DNA of 15,892 bases from NCBI GenBank assembly GCA_035547915.1, contig DASZTS010000050.1, positions 1 through 15,892 of the forward strand, given 5' to 3'. The notes beneath the pieces are model-generated. The model made no database searches and had not been told where the DNA came from. It saw nothing but the letters and a program-made list of their open reading frames with translations. Source of the DNA: DASSFG01 sp035547915. GTDB taxonomy: Bacteria > Planctomycetota > Planctomycetia > Pirellulales > JAICIG01. Both the position numbers and the translations under genes were made by a program. Below are positions 7,694 to 15,781 of this stretch, piece after piece. Each line of letters starts with the position of its first letter. Position 1 is the stretch's first letter.

Positions 7694-8182
7694 TTATTCA
7701 TCACGTCGAAATCGTCCGCCCAAGAAGCCGCCGACGAACGACCAAATGAAGGCGGCAATCATCTGGCCAGCGGTTTGAAATTCGTGCGGATGCGGATGAT
7801 CGACGTTATATGTCCTGACTGCCGTTCCGTCAGGATAGACCATCATCGGCGCCTCTGGAGGTAGGTCAACGGTCTCCCTCCGAACTATTCTCGGATAAAG
7901 CTCGTCTAGCACCGCCTTGGTGACGAACCACGGCCTTGGCGCGTTGGCGATAGCCGGCAAGTAGCCCGTAGCGAGGTAGGACCAACCTAGGAGCGCGCAG
8001 CCAGCCCACACTTTGCGGCGATTAGGGGTAGCGTAGATCGTTCCCAAAACCGATGCCATCAAGAAGGCAAAAAGCGCTACGCAGAGCAGCTTGCCGGTGA
8101 TCCCTGTGGCATAAATCAGCGATAGGCAGGCAGCGGCCGCAAAGGTCACCAGAGCGAACAGCCAGCGAAGAGAAAAGCGCAT
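7694..8182 (-). CDS. Four-helix membrane protein, hypothetical
   Basis: The protein has 162 residues from ATG 8182. Helices are expected at about 5-25 (LFALVTFAAAACLSLIYA), 30-52 (KLLCVALFAFLMASVLGTIY), 57-80 (WAGCALLGWSYLATGYLPAI) and 137-157 (MIAAFIWSFVGGFLGG). A polar stretch of about 55 residues between helices 3 and 4 contains a His-rich patch, DHPHPHEF. The opening MRFSLRWLFALVTFAA is a pattern I associate with many planctomycete membrane proteins of unknown role, in which a short RFSLR(W/T)L motif precedes the first helix. There is no good ribosome site. It faces the giant protein gene and is divergent from the efflux locus, so no partnership is implied. The function is unknown. Confidence 0.72.
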   Translation of the reverse strand: MRFSLRWLFALVTFAAAACLSLIYATGITGKLLCVALFAFLMASVLGTIYATPNRRKVWAGCALLGWSYLATGYLPAIANAPRPWFVTKAVLDELYPRIVRRETVDLPPEAPMMVYPDGTAVRTYNVDHPHPHEFQTAGQMIAAFIWSFVGGFLGGRFRRDE

Positions 8183-8868
8183 AAGGGCATTAGACCGCGC
8201 CAGAGCGGAGGGGCAAAGCTGGCGAGTGCCACATCAACGTCACTAACTTAGCGAAGCAATAATTGGCTCAGATGTGAACCCACCCTCTGCCGCAAACCCT
8301 TGCACTACGGCTCCCGCTGCCTTTGTCATAAGCAGCTTCGCCTAAAGATTCGGCAAGCCGCGTCGGATTCTTTATCGCTGCGTGGCAATAAAGAAAAAAA
8401 TCTGTACGCCCGATGTCGGCCCCTGCAAAGGCGTTATCGAAGGCCGGCCTGCCTAATCGACCCGAGGTTCGCAGATTGGCACACGGTTTTCAATAAGCCT
8501 CCAATTCAAACCACCTGTGGTTGCGTGCTTGGCGGATCTGTATTTACCGCGTGTAACGTAAAATTCAACTGAACCGAATTTACGACCTCATGTCGCGTAA
8601 TACCTTCCGCCCCACGTGGGTCACCTGTTGCGGTACGCAAGCTGTCTGGTCGTGGGGCGGAACTGGCCGCCGAATTCGATCGCGTGGGCGGCCGGGTGAT
8701 GACATGGATGTCGGGTGGTCGCCCTCTTCGTGGCGCTTGGCCAGTGCTGGAGAAGATGTCCGTGGACGTCTTCATTCTCTGGATCCGCGGTAAGCGATCC
8801 GGCCCTCTTCGATCCACGCTAAGTGACCCCCGAACGCGACCTAAATACGCAAGCAACGAGCGAAAAAC
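8183..8868. other. Long intergenic region upstream of the efflux genes
   Basis: I see no gene in these 686 bases; frames of 60 to 90 codons on the plus strand lack protein-like composition and ribosome sites. The region is locally AT-richer than its surroundings, notably near 8375-8402 and 8555-8585. It contains a 6-bp stem AACCAC/GTGGTT (8509-8522) and a 9-bp stem with one bulge, CGTAAAATTC (8557-8566) with GAATTTACG (8576-8584). Nearer the efflux start it contains a degenerate direct repeat. It is large enough to hold divergent promoters for the membrane protein gene on the left and the pump on the right, but no box can be named with confidence. Confidence 0.5.
8782..8829 (+). repeat. Degenerate 19-bp direct repeat before the efflux genes (possible operator)
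   Basis: GATCCGCGGTAAGCGATCC (8782-8800) and GATCCACGCTAAGTGACCC (8811-8829) agree at 15 of 19 positions with a 29-base period, which is close to three helical turns. The second copy ends 39 bases before the fusion-protein ATG. Two half-sites on one face of the helix just before a pump operon would suit a regulator, but no regulator gene is in the window. The repeat is observed; its regulatory role is conjecture. Confidence 0.45.
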
Positions 8869-9969
8869 ATGAAAGTTTCCCCGATCCCGGCCGTCATCCT
8901 GACGCTGCTCTGCCTCTCTGTGACCGCCTGCACCAAGGAAGAGGTGCACGAGGAGGTCCATAAGGTGATGGCGACCTATCCGCAGTCGCAGTCCGTGACC
9001 CTCAAACAGCCGTACGTCTGCCAGATCCACTCGCAACGGCACATCAAGGTGCGGGCCTTGGAGATGGGCTACCTCGAACAGATCACGGTCAGAGAGGGTC
9101 AGCAGGTGAAGGAAGGCGACCTGCTGTTCAAGGTCATCCCCATTCTCTATCAGAAGCGGGCCGAGGCCGAGATCGCCGAGGCCAAGCTGGCCGAACTCGA
9201 GTACAAGTACACCAAGAAGCTGTACGAAGACAAAGTCGTCTCGCAGAACGAGGTGTTGCTGCTCCAGGCCAAGTGGACCCGGGCCCAAGCCAAGGCCGAG
9301 TTGGCCACGGCCGAATTGAACTTCGCCACGGTCAAGGCACCGTTCGAGGGCATCATCGATCGCCTGCATCACCAGCACGGCAGCCTGGTCGAAGAGGGCG
9401 AAGTCCTCACGACCATGTCGGATAACAGCGTCATGTGGGTCTATTTCAACGTGCCCGAAGCCCGCTATCTCGAATACATGGCCAACCTCAAGCAGAATCA
9501 CGAGCTACAGATCGAACTCGTGCTGGCCAACGGCAACAAGTTCGACCAGCTCGGCAAGATGACGTGGGACGGCACCATGTGGAAGGCCGGTGCCATCGAA
9601 GCCGACTTCAACAACCAGACGGGCAATATCTCCTTCCGCGCAGACTTTCAGAACCCCAACCGCCTGCTGCGTCACGGCCAGACCGGCACCGTGTTGATCA
9701 GCAAGGTGCAGACCGACGCCCTCGTCATCCCGGTGAAGGCGACCTTCGAGGTGCTCGCCAAGCGGTACGTGTACGTCGTCGACGACGACAATGTCGTGCA
9801 TCAGCGCGAGATCAAGGTCGAACACAACTTGGAGGATACCTACGTCCTCAAGAGCGGAGTCGACGTGACGGAGAAAATCGTCCTCGACGGGATCCGGCAG
9901 CTTCGCGACGGCGACAAGGTGGAATTCGAAGATCACCCAGCGGAACAGGTTGCCACGAACCTGAATTAA
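8869..9969 (+). CDS. RND efflux pump membrane fusion lipoprotein (AcrA/HlyD type)
   Basis: The protein has 366 residues. The signal peptide ends in a lipobox (SVTAC, Cys21), so the protein should be lipid-anchored. A lipoyl-like half (about 64-90, LEMGYLEQITVREGQQVKEG) leads into a coiled-coil hairpin (about 95-150, rich in Ala, Glu and Lys) and the returning lipoyl half (about 151-186, NFATVKAPFEGIIDRL). A beta-barrel (about 190-280) and a membrane-proximal domain with YVYVVDDDNVVHQREIKV follow. This is the domain order of AcrA/MexA adaptors, which bridge the inner-membrane antiporter and outer-membrane channel. Its length is near that of AcrA (about 397). No strong ribosome site precedes the ATG. 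The antiporter gene follows after an unusually long 270-base gap. Confidence 0.96.
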   Translation: MKVSPIPAVILTLLCLSVTACTKEEVHEEVHKVMATYPQSQSVTLKQPYVCQIHSQRHIKVRALEMGYLEQITVREGQQVKEGDLLFKVIPILYQKRAEAEIAEAKLAELEYKYTKKLYEDKVVSQNEVLLLQAKWTRAQAKAELATAELNFATVKAPFEGIIDRLHHQHGSLVEEGEVLTTMSDNSVMWVYFNVPEARYLEYMANLKQNHELQIELVLANGNKFDQLGKMTWDGTMWKAGAIEADFNNQTGNISFRADFQNPNRLLRHGQTGTVLISKVQTDALVIPVKATFEVLAKRYVYVVDDDNVVHQREIKVEHNLEDTYVLKSGVDVTEKIVLDGIRQLRDGDKVEFEDHPAEQVATNLN

Positions 9970-10083
9970 CCGACGGAAAAGCGTGCGGTCCGACCCATAA
10001 GAGCGGTCAACAAGACCCGGGAGCCCGAGCGCCGGGGCTTCCGCTCCGCCACCAGCGGGTTCGTCCCGGTGGAGCTCATCCGC

Positions 10084-10123
10084 GTTTCCTGCGTTGCGTC
10101 ACCGTTTCCAGCGTTGCGTCACC
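10084..10123 (+). repeat. Tandem 20-bp repeat, two copies
   Basis: GTTTCCTGCGTTGCGTCACC (10084-10103) is followed at once by GTTTCCAGCGTTGCGTCACC (10104-10123), with one mismatch. Each unit holds a GCGTTGCGTCAC core. Two head-to-tail copies two helical turns apart in a non-coding leader could be a recent slippage duplication or a paired binding site. Confidence 0.9.
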
Positions 10124-10130
10124 GCGCGAC

Positions 10131-10151
10131 CGGCACGTGCCCGTCGTGCCG
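10131..10151 (+). repeat. 7-bp hairpin overlapping a 10-bp palindrome
   Basis: CGGCACG (10131-10137) pairs with CGTGCCG (10145-10151) around a 7-base loop, and GGCACGTGCC (10132-10141) is also a perfect palindrome. The two folds exclude one another. No U-run follows, so it is not a standard terminator. It starts seven bases after the tandem repeat and 109 bases before the antiporter ATG. Confidence 0.75.
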
Positions 10152-10239
10152 TCACTAATCCCGCACACCATCCGACGATCGCGCACCGCGGATCTTGTGC
10201 ACTCCGAAAACACTCAGACCGAACCGGTCCTCACACCCC

Positions 10240-13200
10240 ATGTTCTCCAAGTTCCTCCAGCGCCCCGCGTTGGCGATCGTCATCTCGATCATCATCTTGT
10301 TCCTGGGGGGGCTGTCGATCAAAACGCTGCCCATCTCGCAGTTCCCCAACGTCGCGCCGCCGAGTGTGGTCGTTTCGGTCAACTATCCGGGCGCCAACGC
10401 CAACGTGTTGGTCGACTCGGTGCTGATCATCCTGGAGCAGGCCATCAACGGCGTGGCCGACATGCGCTACATGGTCTCGTCGGCCACCAGCGCCGGCGAG
10501 GCGACCATCCAGATCATCTTCGACCCCGGCACCGACCCCAACATCGCGGTCCTCAACGTGCAAAACCGTATTCAGACGGTGAAACAGAGACTGCCGGCCT
10601 TGGTGGAGCTCGAAGGGGTGATCGTCACACAGTCGATGACGAGCATGTTGATGTACGTGAACATCTACAGCACCGATCCGGAGCACGACCAGAACTTCTG
10701 CTACAACTACGCCTTCGCCAACCTGCTGCCCGAGATCAAGCGGGTGCGCGGCATCGGCAGCGCCACCATTCTCGGCAGCCGCCAATATGCCATGCGGATC
10801 TGGCTCGATATCGACCGCATGCGGGCCTACAACATATCGTCCGACGACGTCATGGAGTCGTTGGCGAAACAGAGCATCATCGGTTCGCCCGGACGCATCG
10901 GCCAGGCGACGGGCAAGCGGTCGCAGACGATCGAATACGTGCTGACCTGGGTGGGGCGCTACAACAAGCCCGAGCAGTACGAAAGCATCGTCTTGAAGGC
11001 CAATCCGAAGGGCGAGATCCTGCGGCTCAAGGATGTGGCCCAGATCGAATTGGGCCCCTCGTACTACAACATCTACTCCGATATCGACGGGCGTCCCTCG
11101 GCCGCCATCGTCCTCAAGCAGCTCCCCGGCACCAACGCCTCCGTCGTCATCGACGAGGTTAAGGAGAAGCTCAAGGAGATCAAGGAACGGTCGTTCCCGC
11201 GTGGCATGACCTATCAGGTCAGCTACGATGTGTCGAGCTTCCTGGAAGCCTCTATCCACCAGGTGCTGCACACCCTGTTGGAAGCCTTCGTGTTGGTCTC
11301 GCTGGTGGTCTTCCTCTTCCTCGGCGATTGGCGTTCGACGCTGATTCCCACGCTGGCGGTTCCCGTCTCATTGATCGGCACGTTCTTCTTCTTGCAGATA
11401 CTCGGCCTCTCGATCAACATGATCACCCTGTTCGCGCTGGTGCTGGCGATCGGCGTCGTGGTCGACGACGCGATCGTGGTGGTCGAAGCCGTGCATACCA
11501 AGATGCACGAAAAGCACCTCACGCCCTACCTGGCGACCCACGAGGTGATCAACGAGATCAGCGGCGCGATCATCGCCATCACGTTGGTGATGACGGCGGT
11601 GTTCGTCCCGGTCACATTCATGACCGGTCCGGTGGGAACCTTCTATCGGCAGTTCGGCATCACCATGGCCACGTCCATCGTGCTCTCGGGCGTGGTGGCC
11701 CTCACGCTGACACCGGTCCTATGTGCCCTGATCCTCAAGCCACACACCGGCCAGAAGAAGCGCGGACCGCTGGGGCTCTTCCTGCATTTCTTCGACCGTA
11801 GCGTGGAGAGGATCACGAACGGCTATGCGGCGTTCCTGCGTCCGGTCGTCAGCCTGCGGCTGCTGACCATGCTGGTCATCACGGGCTTCGGCGTCGGCAT
11901 CTTTGTGGTGAACACGCAGCTCCCGGCCGGCTTCATTCCGCTCGAAGACCAGGGGATGATCTACGGGATCTTGCAGACGCCGCCCGGCTCGACGATCGAA
12001 TACACCAACGCCAAGTCGCACGAACTCCAGGAGATTGCCAAGCAGATCGACGGCGTCAACTCGGTCTCGTCGTTGGCCGGTTATGAGGTGTTGACGGAGG
12101 GCCGCGGCTCGAACGCAGGGACGTGTCTCATCAATCTGAAGAACTGGTCCGAGCGCAAGATGACCTCGGGACAGATCATCGAGCAGCTCGAACGCGAATG
12201 CCGCAAGATGGCCAACGTGAAGCTCGAGTTCTTCGAGCCGCCCGCGGTGCCGGGCTTCGGCGCGGCCGGCGGATTCTCCGTGCGCATCCTCGACAAGACG
12301 AACTCGATGGACTACCAGCGGCTCGGAGAAGTCACCGAACACTTCATGGCCGAATTGGAGAAACGCAAGGAGGTGAAGGGGCTGTTCACCTTCTTCGCCG
12401 GCAACTTCCCGCAGTACGAAGTGCTCATCGACAACGACGTGGCCATGCAGAAGGGCGTGGCGATCGGCGAAGCGATCAACAACCTATCGATCGTCATGGG
12501 CAGCACCTGGCATCAGGGGTTCATCCTCTTCGGGCAGTTCTATAAGGTCTTCCTCCAATCGAAGCCGGAGTTCCGCCGGTATCCCGACGACTTGGAGAAC
12601 ATGTTCGTCAAGAACGACACCGGCGAGATGGTCCCCTATTCGTCGTTCATGACGATCAAGAAGCAACAGGGCCTCAACGGCATCAACCGCTACAACCTCT
12701 ATCCGTCCTCGGCCATCCAAGGTGCACCCGCTCCCGGCTACAGCAGCGGCGAGGCGATCAAGGCGATCCAGGAGGTCGCCGAAGACGCGCTGCCGCGCGG
12801 CTACGGCCTCGGTTGGGAAGGGCTCTCGTACGACGAGGCGAGCAAGGGGAACCTGGCGATCTATATCTTCTTGATCGTGGTCGTCTTCGTCTATCTGGTA
12901 TTGGTCGGGCAGTACGAGAGTTTCATGCTGCCGCTGGCGGTGATCCTGTCGCTCCCCGTCGGCATCTTCGGATCGTTCTTCTTCTTGAAGACCATGGGAT
13001 TGGCCAACGACGTCTACGCCCAGATCGGTCTGGTCATGTTGGTCGGTCTGCTGGGCAAGAACGCGATCCTGATCGTCGAGTTCGCCGTGCAACGGCACCA
13101 TGAGGGCGTGAGCATCAAGGACGCGGCCATCGAAGGCGGCAAGTTGCGCTTCCGGCCGATCCTGATGACCTCCTTCGCGTTCATCGCCGGGCTGGTGCCG

Positions 13201-13458
13201 CTGATCCGCGCCAGCGGCCCCGGCGCGATCGGCAACCGCACGATTGGCAGCACGGCCGTCGGCGGGATGTTTCTCGGCACCGTGATCGGCGTGTTGATGA
13301 TCCCCGGCCTCTATTACCTCTTCGCTCGCGTCGCGGGCGACCGCAGGCTCATCGAAGACGACGAAGACGAACCCCTGGACGCGGAGTTTTCGCACGAGGC
13401 CCTCGGACACGGCGCGCACGACGCCTTCGAGCACCAGACGGCCGTACCCCAAGCGTAG
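10240..13458 (+). CDS. RND multidrug efflux antiporter (HAE1/AcrB type)
   Basis: The protein has 1072 residues. It starts at MFSKFLQRPALAIVISIIIL, which aligns with the AcrB N-terminus; an upstream GTG at 10195 would add 15 residues with no counterpart. It is a proton-driven trimeric inner-membrane pump. The fourth helix carries GVVVDDAIVVVE with D409 and D410, and the tenth carries LLGKNAILIVEFA with K940: the proton-relay residues of AcrB at nearly the same numbers. Two large periplasmic loops are present, with the typical NVAPPSVVVSVNYPGANA and QLPAGFIPLEDQGMIYGILQ blocks. The length is near AcrB (1049), with a slightly longer acidic C-terminus (EDDEDEPLDAEF). No ribosome site is obvious. 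It lies between the adaptor and channel genes of the same pump. The substrate cannot be predicted. Confidence 0.98.
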   Translation: MFSKFLQRPALAIVISIIILFLGGLSIKTLPISQFPNVAPPSVVVSVNYPGANANVLVDSVLIILEQAINGVADMRYMVSSATSAGEATIQIIFDPGTDPNIAVLNVQNRIQTVKQRLPALVELEGVIVTQSMTSMLMYVNIYSTDPEHDQNFCYNYAFANLLPEIKRVRGIGSATILGSRQYAMRIWLDIDRMRAYNISSDDVMESLAKQSIIGSPGRIGQATGKRSQTIEYVLTWVGRYNKPEQYESIVLKANPKGEILRLKDVAQIELGPSYYNIYSDIDGRPSAAIVLKQLPGTNASVVIDEVKEKLKEIKERSFPRGMTYQVSYDVSSFLEASIHQVLHTLLEAFVLVSLVVFLFLGDWRSTLIPTLAVPVSLIGTFFFLQILGLSINMITLFALVLAIGVVVDDAIVVVEAVHTKMHEKHLTPYLATHEVINEISGAIIAITLVMTAVFVPVTFMTGPVGTFYRQFGITMATSIVLSGVVALTLTPVLCALILKPHTGQKKRGPLGLFLHFFDRSVERITNGYAAFLRPVVSLRLLTMLVITGFGVGIFVVNTQLPAGFIPLEDQGMIYGILQTPPGSTIEYTNAKSHELQEIAKQIDGVNSVSSLAGYEVLTEGRGSNAGTCLINLKNWSERKMTSGQIIEQLERECRKMANVKLEFFEPPAVPGFGAAGGFSVRILDKTNSMDYQRLGEVTEHFMAELEKRKEVKGLFTFFAGNFPQYEVLIDNDVAMQKGVAIGEAINNLSIVMGSTWHQGFILFGQFYKVFLQSKPEFRRYPDDLENMFVKNDTGEMVPYSSFMTIKKQQGLNGINRYNLYPSSAIQGAPAPGYSSGEAIKAIQEVAEDALPRGYGLGWEGLSYDEASKGNLAIYIFLIVVVFVYLVLVGQYESFMLPLAVILSLPVGIFGSFFFLKTMGLANDVYAQIGLVMLVGLLGKNAILIVEFAVQRHHEGVSIKDAAIEGGKLRFRPILMTSFAFIAGLVPLIRASGPGAIGNRTIGSTAVGGMFLGTVIGVLMIPGLYYLFARVAGDRRLIEDDEDEPLDAEFSHEALGHGAHDAFEHQTAVPQA

Positions 13459-13498
13459 GCCCGCCTCGCGACGGCGATCGTTTTCGGGCCCCTTTTTT
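13458..13498 (+). terminator. Probable intrinsic terminator after the antiporter gene
   Basis: GGCCCG (13458-13463) can pair with CGGGCC (13485-13490), and a CC-TTTTTT tract follows at once (13491-13498). The stem is only six G-C pairs with a 21-base loop, so efficiency is uncertain, but its position right at the stop codon and the U-run are typical. If active, it makes the outer-membrane gene a separate transcription unit. Confidence 0.5.
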
Positions 13499-14080
13499 GC
13501 GCCAGTATTATTAATAGTGCGGGCGTCGTGCGCCCCGGCCGGTTTCCGGGCAATCTTGTGAGCCTTCTCTCGGTTTCGGGCTGGCAGCCGCGTTCGCATT
13601 GGGGCACTCGCTTGCTACCAGTAGCCTTGGGGGCGTTCGGCCGCCACCGCGGGGCGGAAAAGTCCACGCATATCGCCCGGCACCCGCCCTCCGACGCCTC
13701 GTCTCAGAGACCCCTCTGCGTCAATCGCATAAATTTCCGGTTTTTTATCTATCCCGCCTACCATCGCGCAAAGCCGGGTAGCTGTGGTAGTTGTGTCGAT
13801 TGTGAGCTTCGCGAGTGTTAATTTGTAGTGAGTATTCGCAATTTGGCGTCGTTTCCGATTTGAGCGGACGATGAACTTCTTCGTAAATGCACGGTTGCGC
13901 CGGCAGCACATTCGCGCACGACGCCACAGGCGGGACGAGTGGGCGTCGTGCGACGGAGCTGGTCTGGCGTAGCACCCGAACCACACCAAATTGCTATCCC
14001 GCTTTCTAATCCCGCATAGACGCGGGTCGCGCAACCCGAACGGATTGCCGACAAGCGAAAGCTCATCAAGGACGACCAGG
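13499..14080. other. Long non-coding gap before the outer-membrane channel gene
   Basis: No gene is supportable in these 582 bases. Short frames on the minus strand (for example 13745-13984) show no protein-like features. Two AT-rich islands (about 13505-13518 and 13725-13752) and the stretch 13815-13845 could hold a promoter for the channel gene, but no pair of boxes is convincing. The hairpin at 13915-13952 is the clearest structure. A 6-bp stem, CTACCA (13758-13763) with TGGTAG (13785-13790), is also present. Confidence 0.5.
13915..13952 (+). repeat. 11-bp perfect inverted repeat upstream of the channel gene
   Basis: CGCACGACGCC (13915-13925) is fully complementary to GGCGTCGTGCG (13942-13952) around a 16-base loop. 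It lies 128 bases before the channel ATG and has no U-run on either side, so it is more likely a leader hairpin or protein site than a terminator. Confidence 0.75.
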
Positions 14081-15724
14081 ATGAAGCCCTTCGTGAGATA
14101 TCTGAAGACGCAGTTCAAGTACAACGTTCTCGTGACCGCGTTGGCCTGGGGCGCCCTGCTGGTATTGCCGGGCTGTCTGCCGGCGCTCCGTCCGCCCTTG
14201 CCGGGCCCGGGCTCGCCGCAGAGCTTCTTCTTGCCGCAGAACTTCAGCGGGGCGGACGCCACAGAAAACTCGGCCATGGTGCCGGCGCGAGAATTCTTCA
14301 GCGACCCCAGGCTCTTGAGCCTGATCGACCAGGCGCTGGTCCGCAACCTGGAACTGAAGATCCTGGCCGAGCAGATCAACATCGCCAACAACGAGATCAT
14401 GAGGCGGCGCGGGGCCTACCTGCCGTTCCTCAGCCTGGGAACGACCGCCCAGCTCAACAAATACAGCTACAACACGATCGAAGGCGCGGACAACCTACAG
14501 AACATTCCGTTGAACGCCCCGAGCTTCCCCACCCCGCTGCCAGACTTCTTGATGGCCACCGAACTCTCGTGGCAGATCGACATCTGGCGGCAGTTGCGCA
14601 ACGCTCGCGACGCACAGGGCCTGCGCTTCCTCGGCACGCAGGACGGCCGGAACTACGTGGTGACCCGCGTGGTGGCGGAGATCGCCGACAACTATTACAT
14701 GCTGATGTCGCTCGACAACCGTCTGGCGAACCTGGATTACATCATCGCGTTGCAGGAACAGGCCCTCAACATCGCCCGGCTCAGGAAGCAAGGAGCCCGC
14801 GGCAACGAGTTGGCCGTCCAGCGTTTCTTGGCCGAAGTTCGCAAGAACCAGAGCCAGAAGTTGATCATTCGGCAGCAGATCATCGAGGTCGAGAACCGTA
14901 TCAACTTCCTCGCCGGTCGTTATCCGCAGCCGGTCGAACGCGCGTCGGTGGGCTTCCTCGATCTGACCCTACACCCGCTGGCCGTGGGTGTGCCTCCGCA
15001 ACTGATACAGAATCGACCTGACATCCGTCAGGCTGAGCGAGAACTCGGGGCGGCCGGACTCGACGTGCGGGTCGCGCGGGCCAATTTCTATCCCCGCTTG
15101 ATGATCACCGGCGGCATCGGCTACGAAGCCTTCAACCCGAAGTACATGTTTTTGACTCCGGAATCGTTGATCTATAACGTCGCCGGCGGCCTGGTCGCGC
15201 CGTTCGTCAACCGAATGGGCATCAAGGCCGACTACATGAACGCCAACGCCCGGCAACTACAAGCCCTGTACGACTATCAGCGGGTGATCCTCAACGCGTT
15301 CACCGAGGTGATCAACCGCATGTACAAGGTGCAGAACTACAGCAACAGCATCGAGATCAAGAAGCAGCAGTTGAAGGCACTCGAGACCTCGGTCTCCGTG
15401 GCCGGCAATCTGTTCCAGAACGCCCGCGTCGAATACATCGACGTGTTGTACGCCCTGCGCGACCTGGTCGACGCGAGAATGGTCCTGATCGAGACCAAGC
15501 AAGAGCAACTGTCCGCCATCGTCAACGCCTACCAGGCGCTCGGCGGTGGCTGGCGGGCCGCTCCGCCGCTACCCGCGCCGCCCGCGGGCGAAGAAGTGCA
15601 GGTGCCGGTCGCACCACCGGAAGAGGCCTTGCCCGCGCCCGCAGCCGGAGCCGAAGCACCCGCCGCCGCCCCGCCCGCGGCAGCACCCGGAGTTCCGCCC
15701 GCGGCAGCACCGCCGGGTAACTAG
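14081..15724 (+). CDS. Outer-membrane efflux channel lipoprotein (TolC/OprM/CusC type)
   Basis: The protein has 547 residues from ATG 14081, chosen because AAGGA (14068-14072) lies eight bases upstream and a lipoprotein signal then begins at residue 1; the longer frame from 13991 adds 30 unrelated residues. The lipobox is LPGC (Cys32). Two outer-membrane-efflux repeats follow (about 85-275 and 320-490), with the coiled-coil helices typical of the family. Recognisable are ELSWQIDIWRQLRNARDA in repeat 1, and LIQNRPDIRQAERELGAAGL with ARANFYPRLMITGGIGYEAF in repeat 2. Trimers form the outer-membrane and periplasmic tunnel of RND pumps. Unusually, residues of about 496-547 form a Pro/Ala-rich tail (PPAAAPGVPPAAAPPGN) after the domain ends. 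The gap to the antiporter is 622 bases. Confidence 0.96.
   Translation: MKPFVRYLKTQFKYNVLVTALAWGALLVLPGCLPALRPPLPGPGSPQSFFLPQNFSGADATENSAMVPAREFFSDPRLLSLIDQALVRNLELKILAEQINIANNEIMRRRGAYLPFLSLGTTAQLNKYSYNTIEGADNLQNIPLNAPSFPTPLPDFLMATELSWQIDIWRQLRNARDAQGLRFLGTQDGRNYVVTRVVAEIADNYYMLMSLDNRLANLDYIIALQEQALNIARLRKQGARGNELAVQRFLAEVRKNQSQKLIIRQQIIEVENRINFLAGRYPQPVERASVGFLDLTLHPLAVGVPPQLIQNRPDIRQAERELGAAGLDVRVARANFYPRLMITGGIGYEAFNPKYMFLTPESLIYNVAGGLVAPFVNRMGIKADYMNANARQLQALYDYQRVILNAFTEVINRMYKVQNYSNSIEIKKQQLKALETSVSVAGNLFQNARVEYIDVLYALRDLVDARMVLIETKQEQLSAIVNAYQALGGGWRAAPPLPAPPAGEEVQVPVAPPEEALPAPAAGAEAPAAAPPAAAPGVPPAAAPPGN
15671..15711 (+). repeat. 17-bp direct repeat in the coding sequence for the Pro/Ala tail
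   Basis: CCGCCCGCGGCAGCACC occurs at 15671-15687 and again at 15695-15711, in the same reading frame (24-base period), encoding PPAAAP twice. This points to expansion of the tail by local duplication. Confidence 0.85.
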
Positions 15725-15781
15725 ATGATTACCGCTTTCGTGGCCGTTAGCCCCAATACCGTTCAATTGACCTAAGAGAAT

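Larger units (their letters stand above)
9970..10239. promoter_or_regulatory. Structured spacer between fusion protein and antiporter genes
   Basis: Adaptor and antiporter genes of a pump are usually a few bases apart; here 270 bases intervene and no small gene is evident. The spacer contains a stem around 10060-10077 (GCTCCGCC with GGTGGAGC, one G-U pair if transcribed), the exact-phase tandem repeat at 10084-10123, and a stem at 10131-10151. It could act as an attenuator, an RNA-processing site or an internal promoter region. The structures are seen; the function is inferred. Confidence 0.4.

Noticed and set aside
8300..8572. 90-codon plus-strand frame in the gap before the pump
   Set aside because: Rich in Cys and Arg, with no ribosome site and no recognisable domain; composition looks random.
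8506..9501. 331-codon minus-strand frame
   Set aside because: Antisense to the fusion-protein gene; GC-rich coding DNA often leaves such frames open.
9435..11162. 575-codon plus-strand frame across two pump genes and their spacer
   Set aside because: Out of frame with both well-recognised proteins; Arg/Gln/His-rich shadow.
12484..13599. 371-codon minus-strand frame
   Set aside because: Antisense to the antiporter gene, with shadow-type composition.
13745..13984. 79-codon minus-strand frame in the gap before the channel gene
   Set aside because: No ribosome site, no hydrophobic or domain pattern, and it covers the 11-bp hairpin.
13991..14080. N-terminal extension of the channel protein
   Set aside because: The added residues precede a lipoprotein signal, and the AAGGA site supports ATG 14081.
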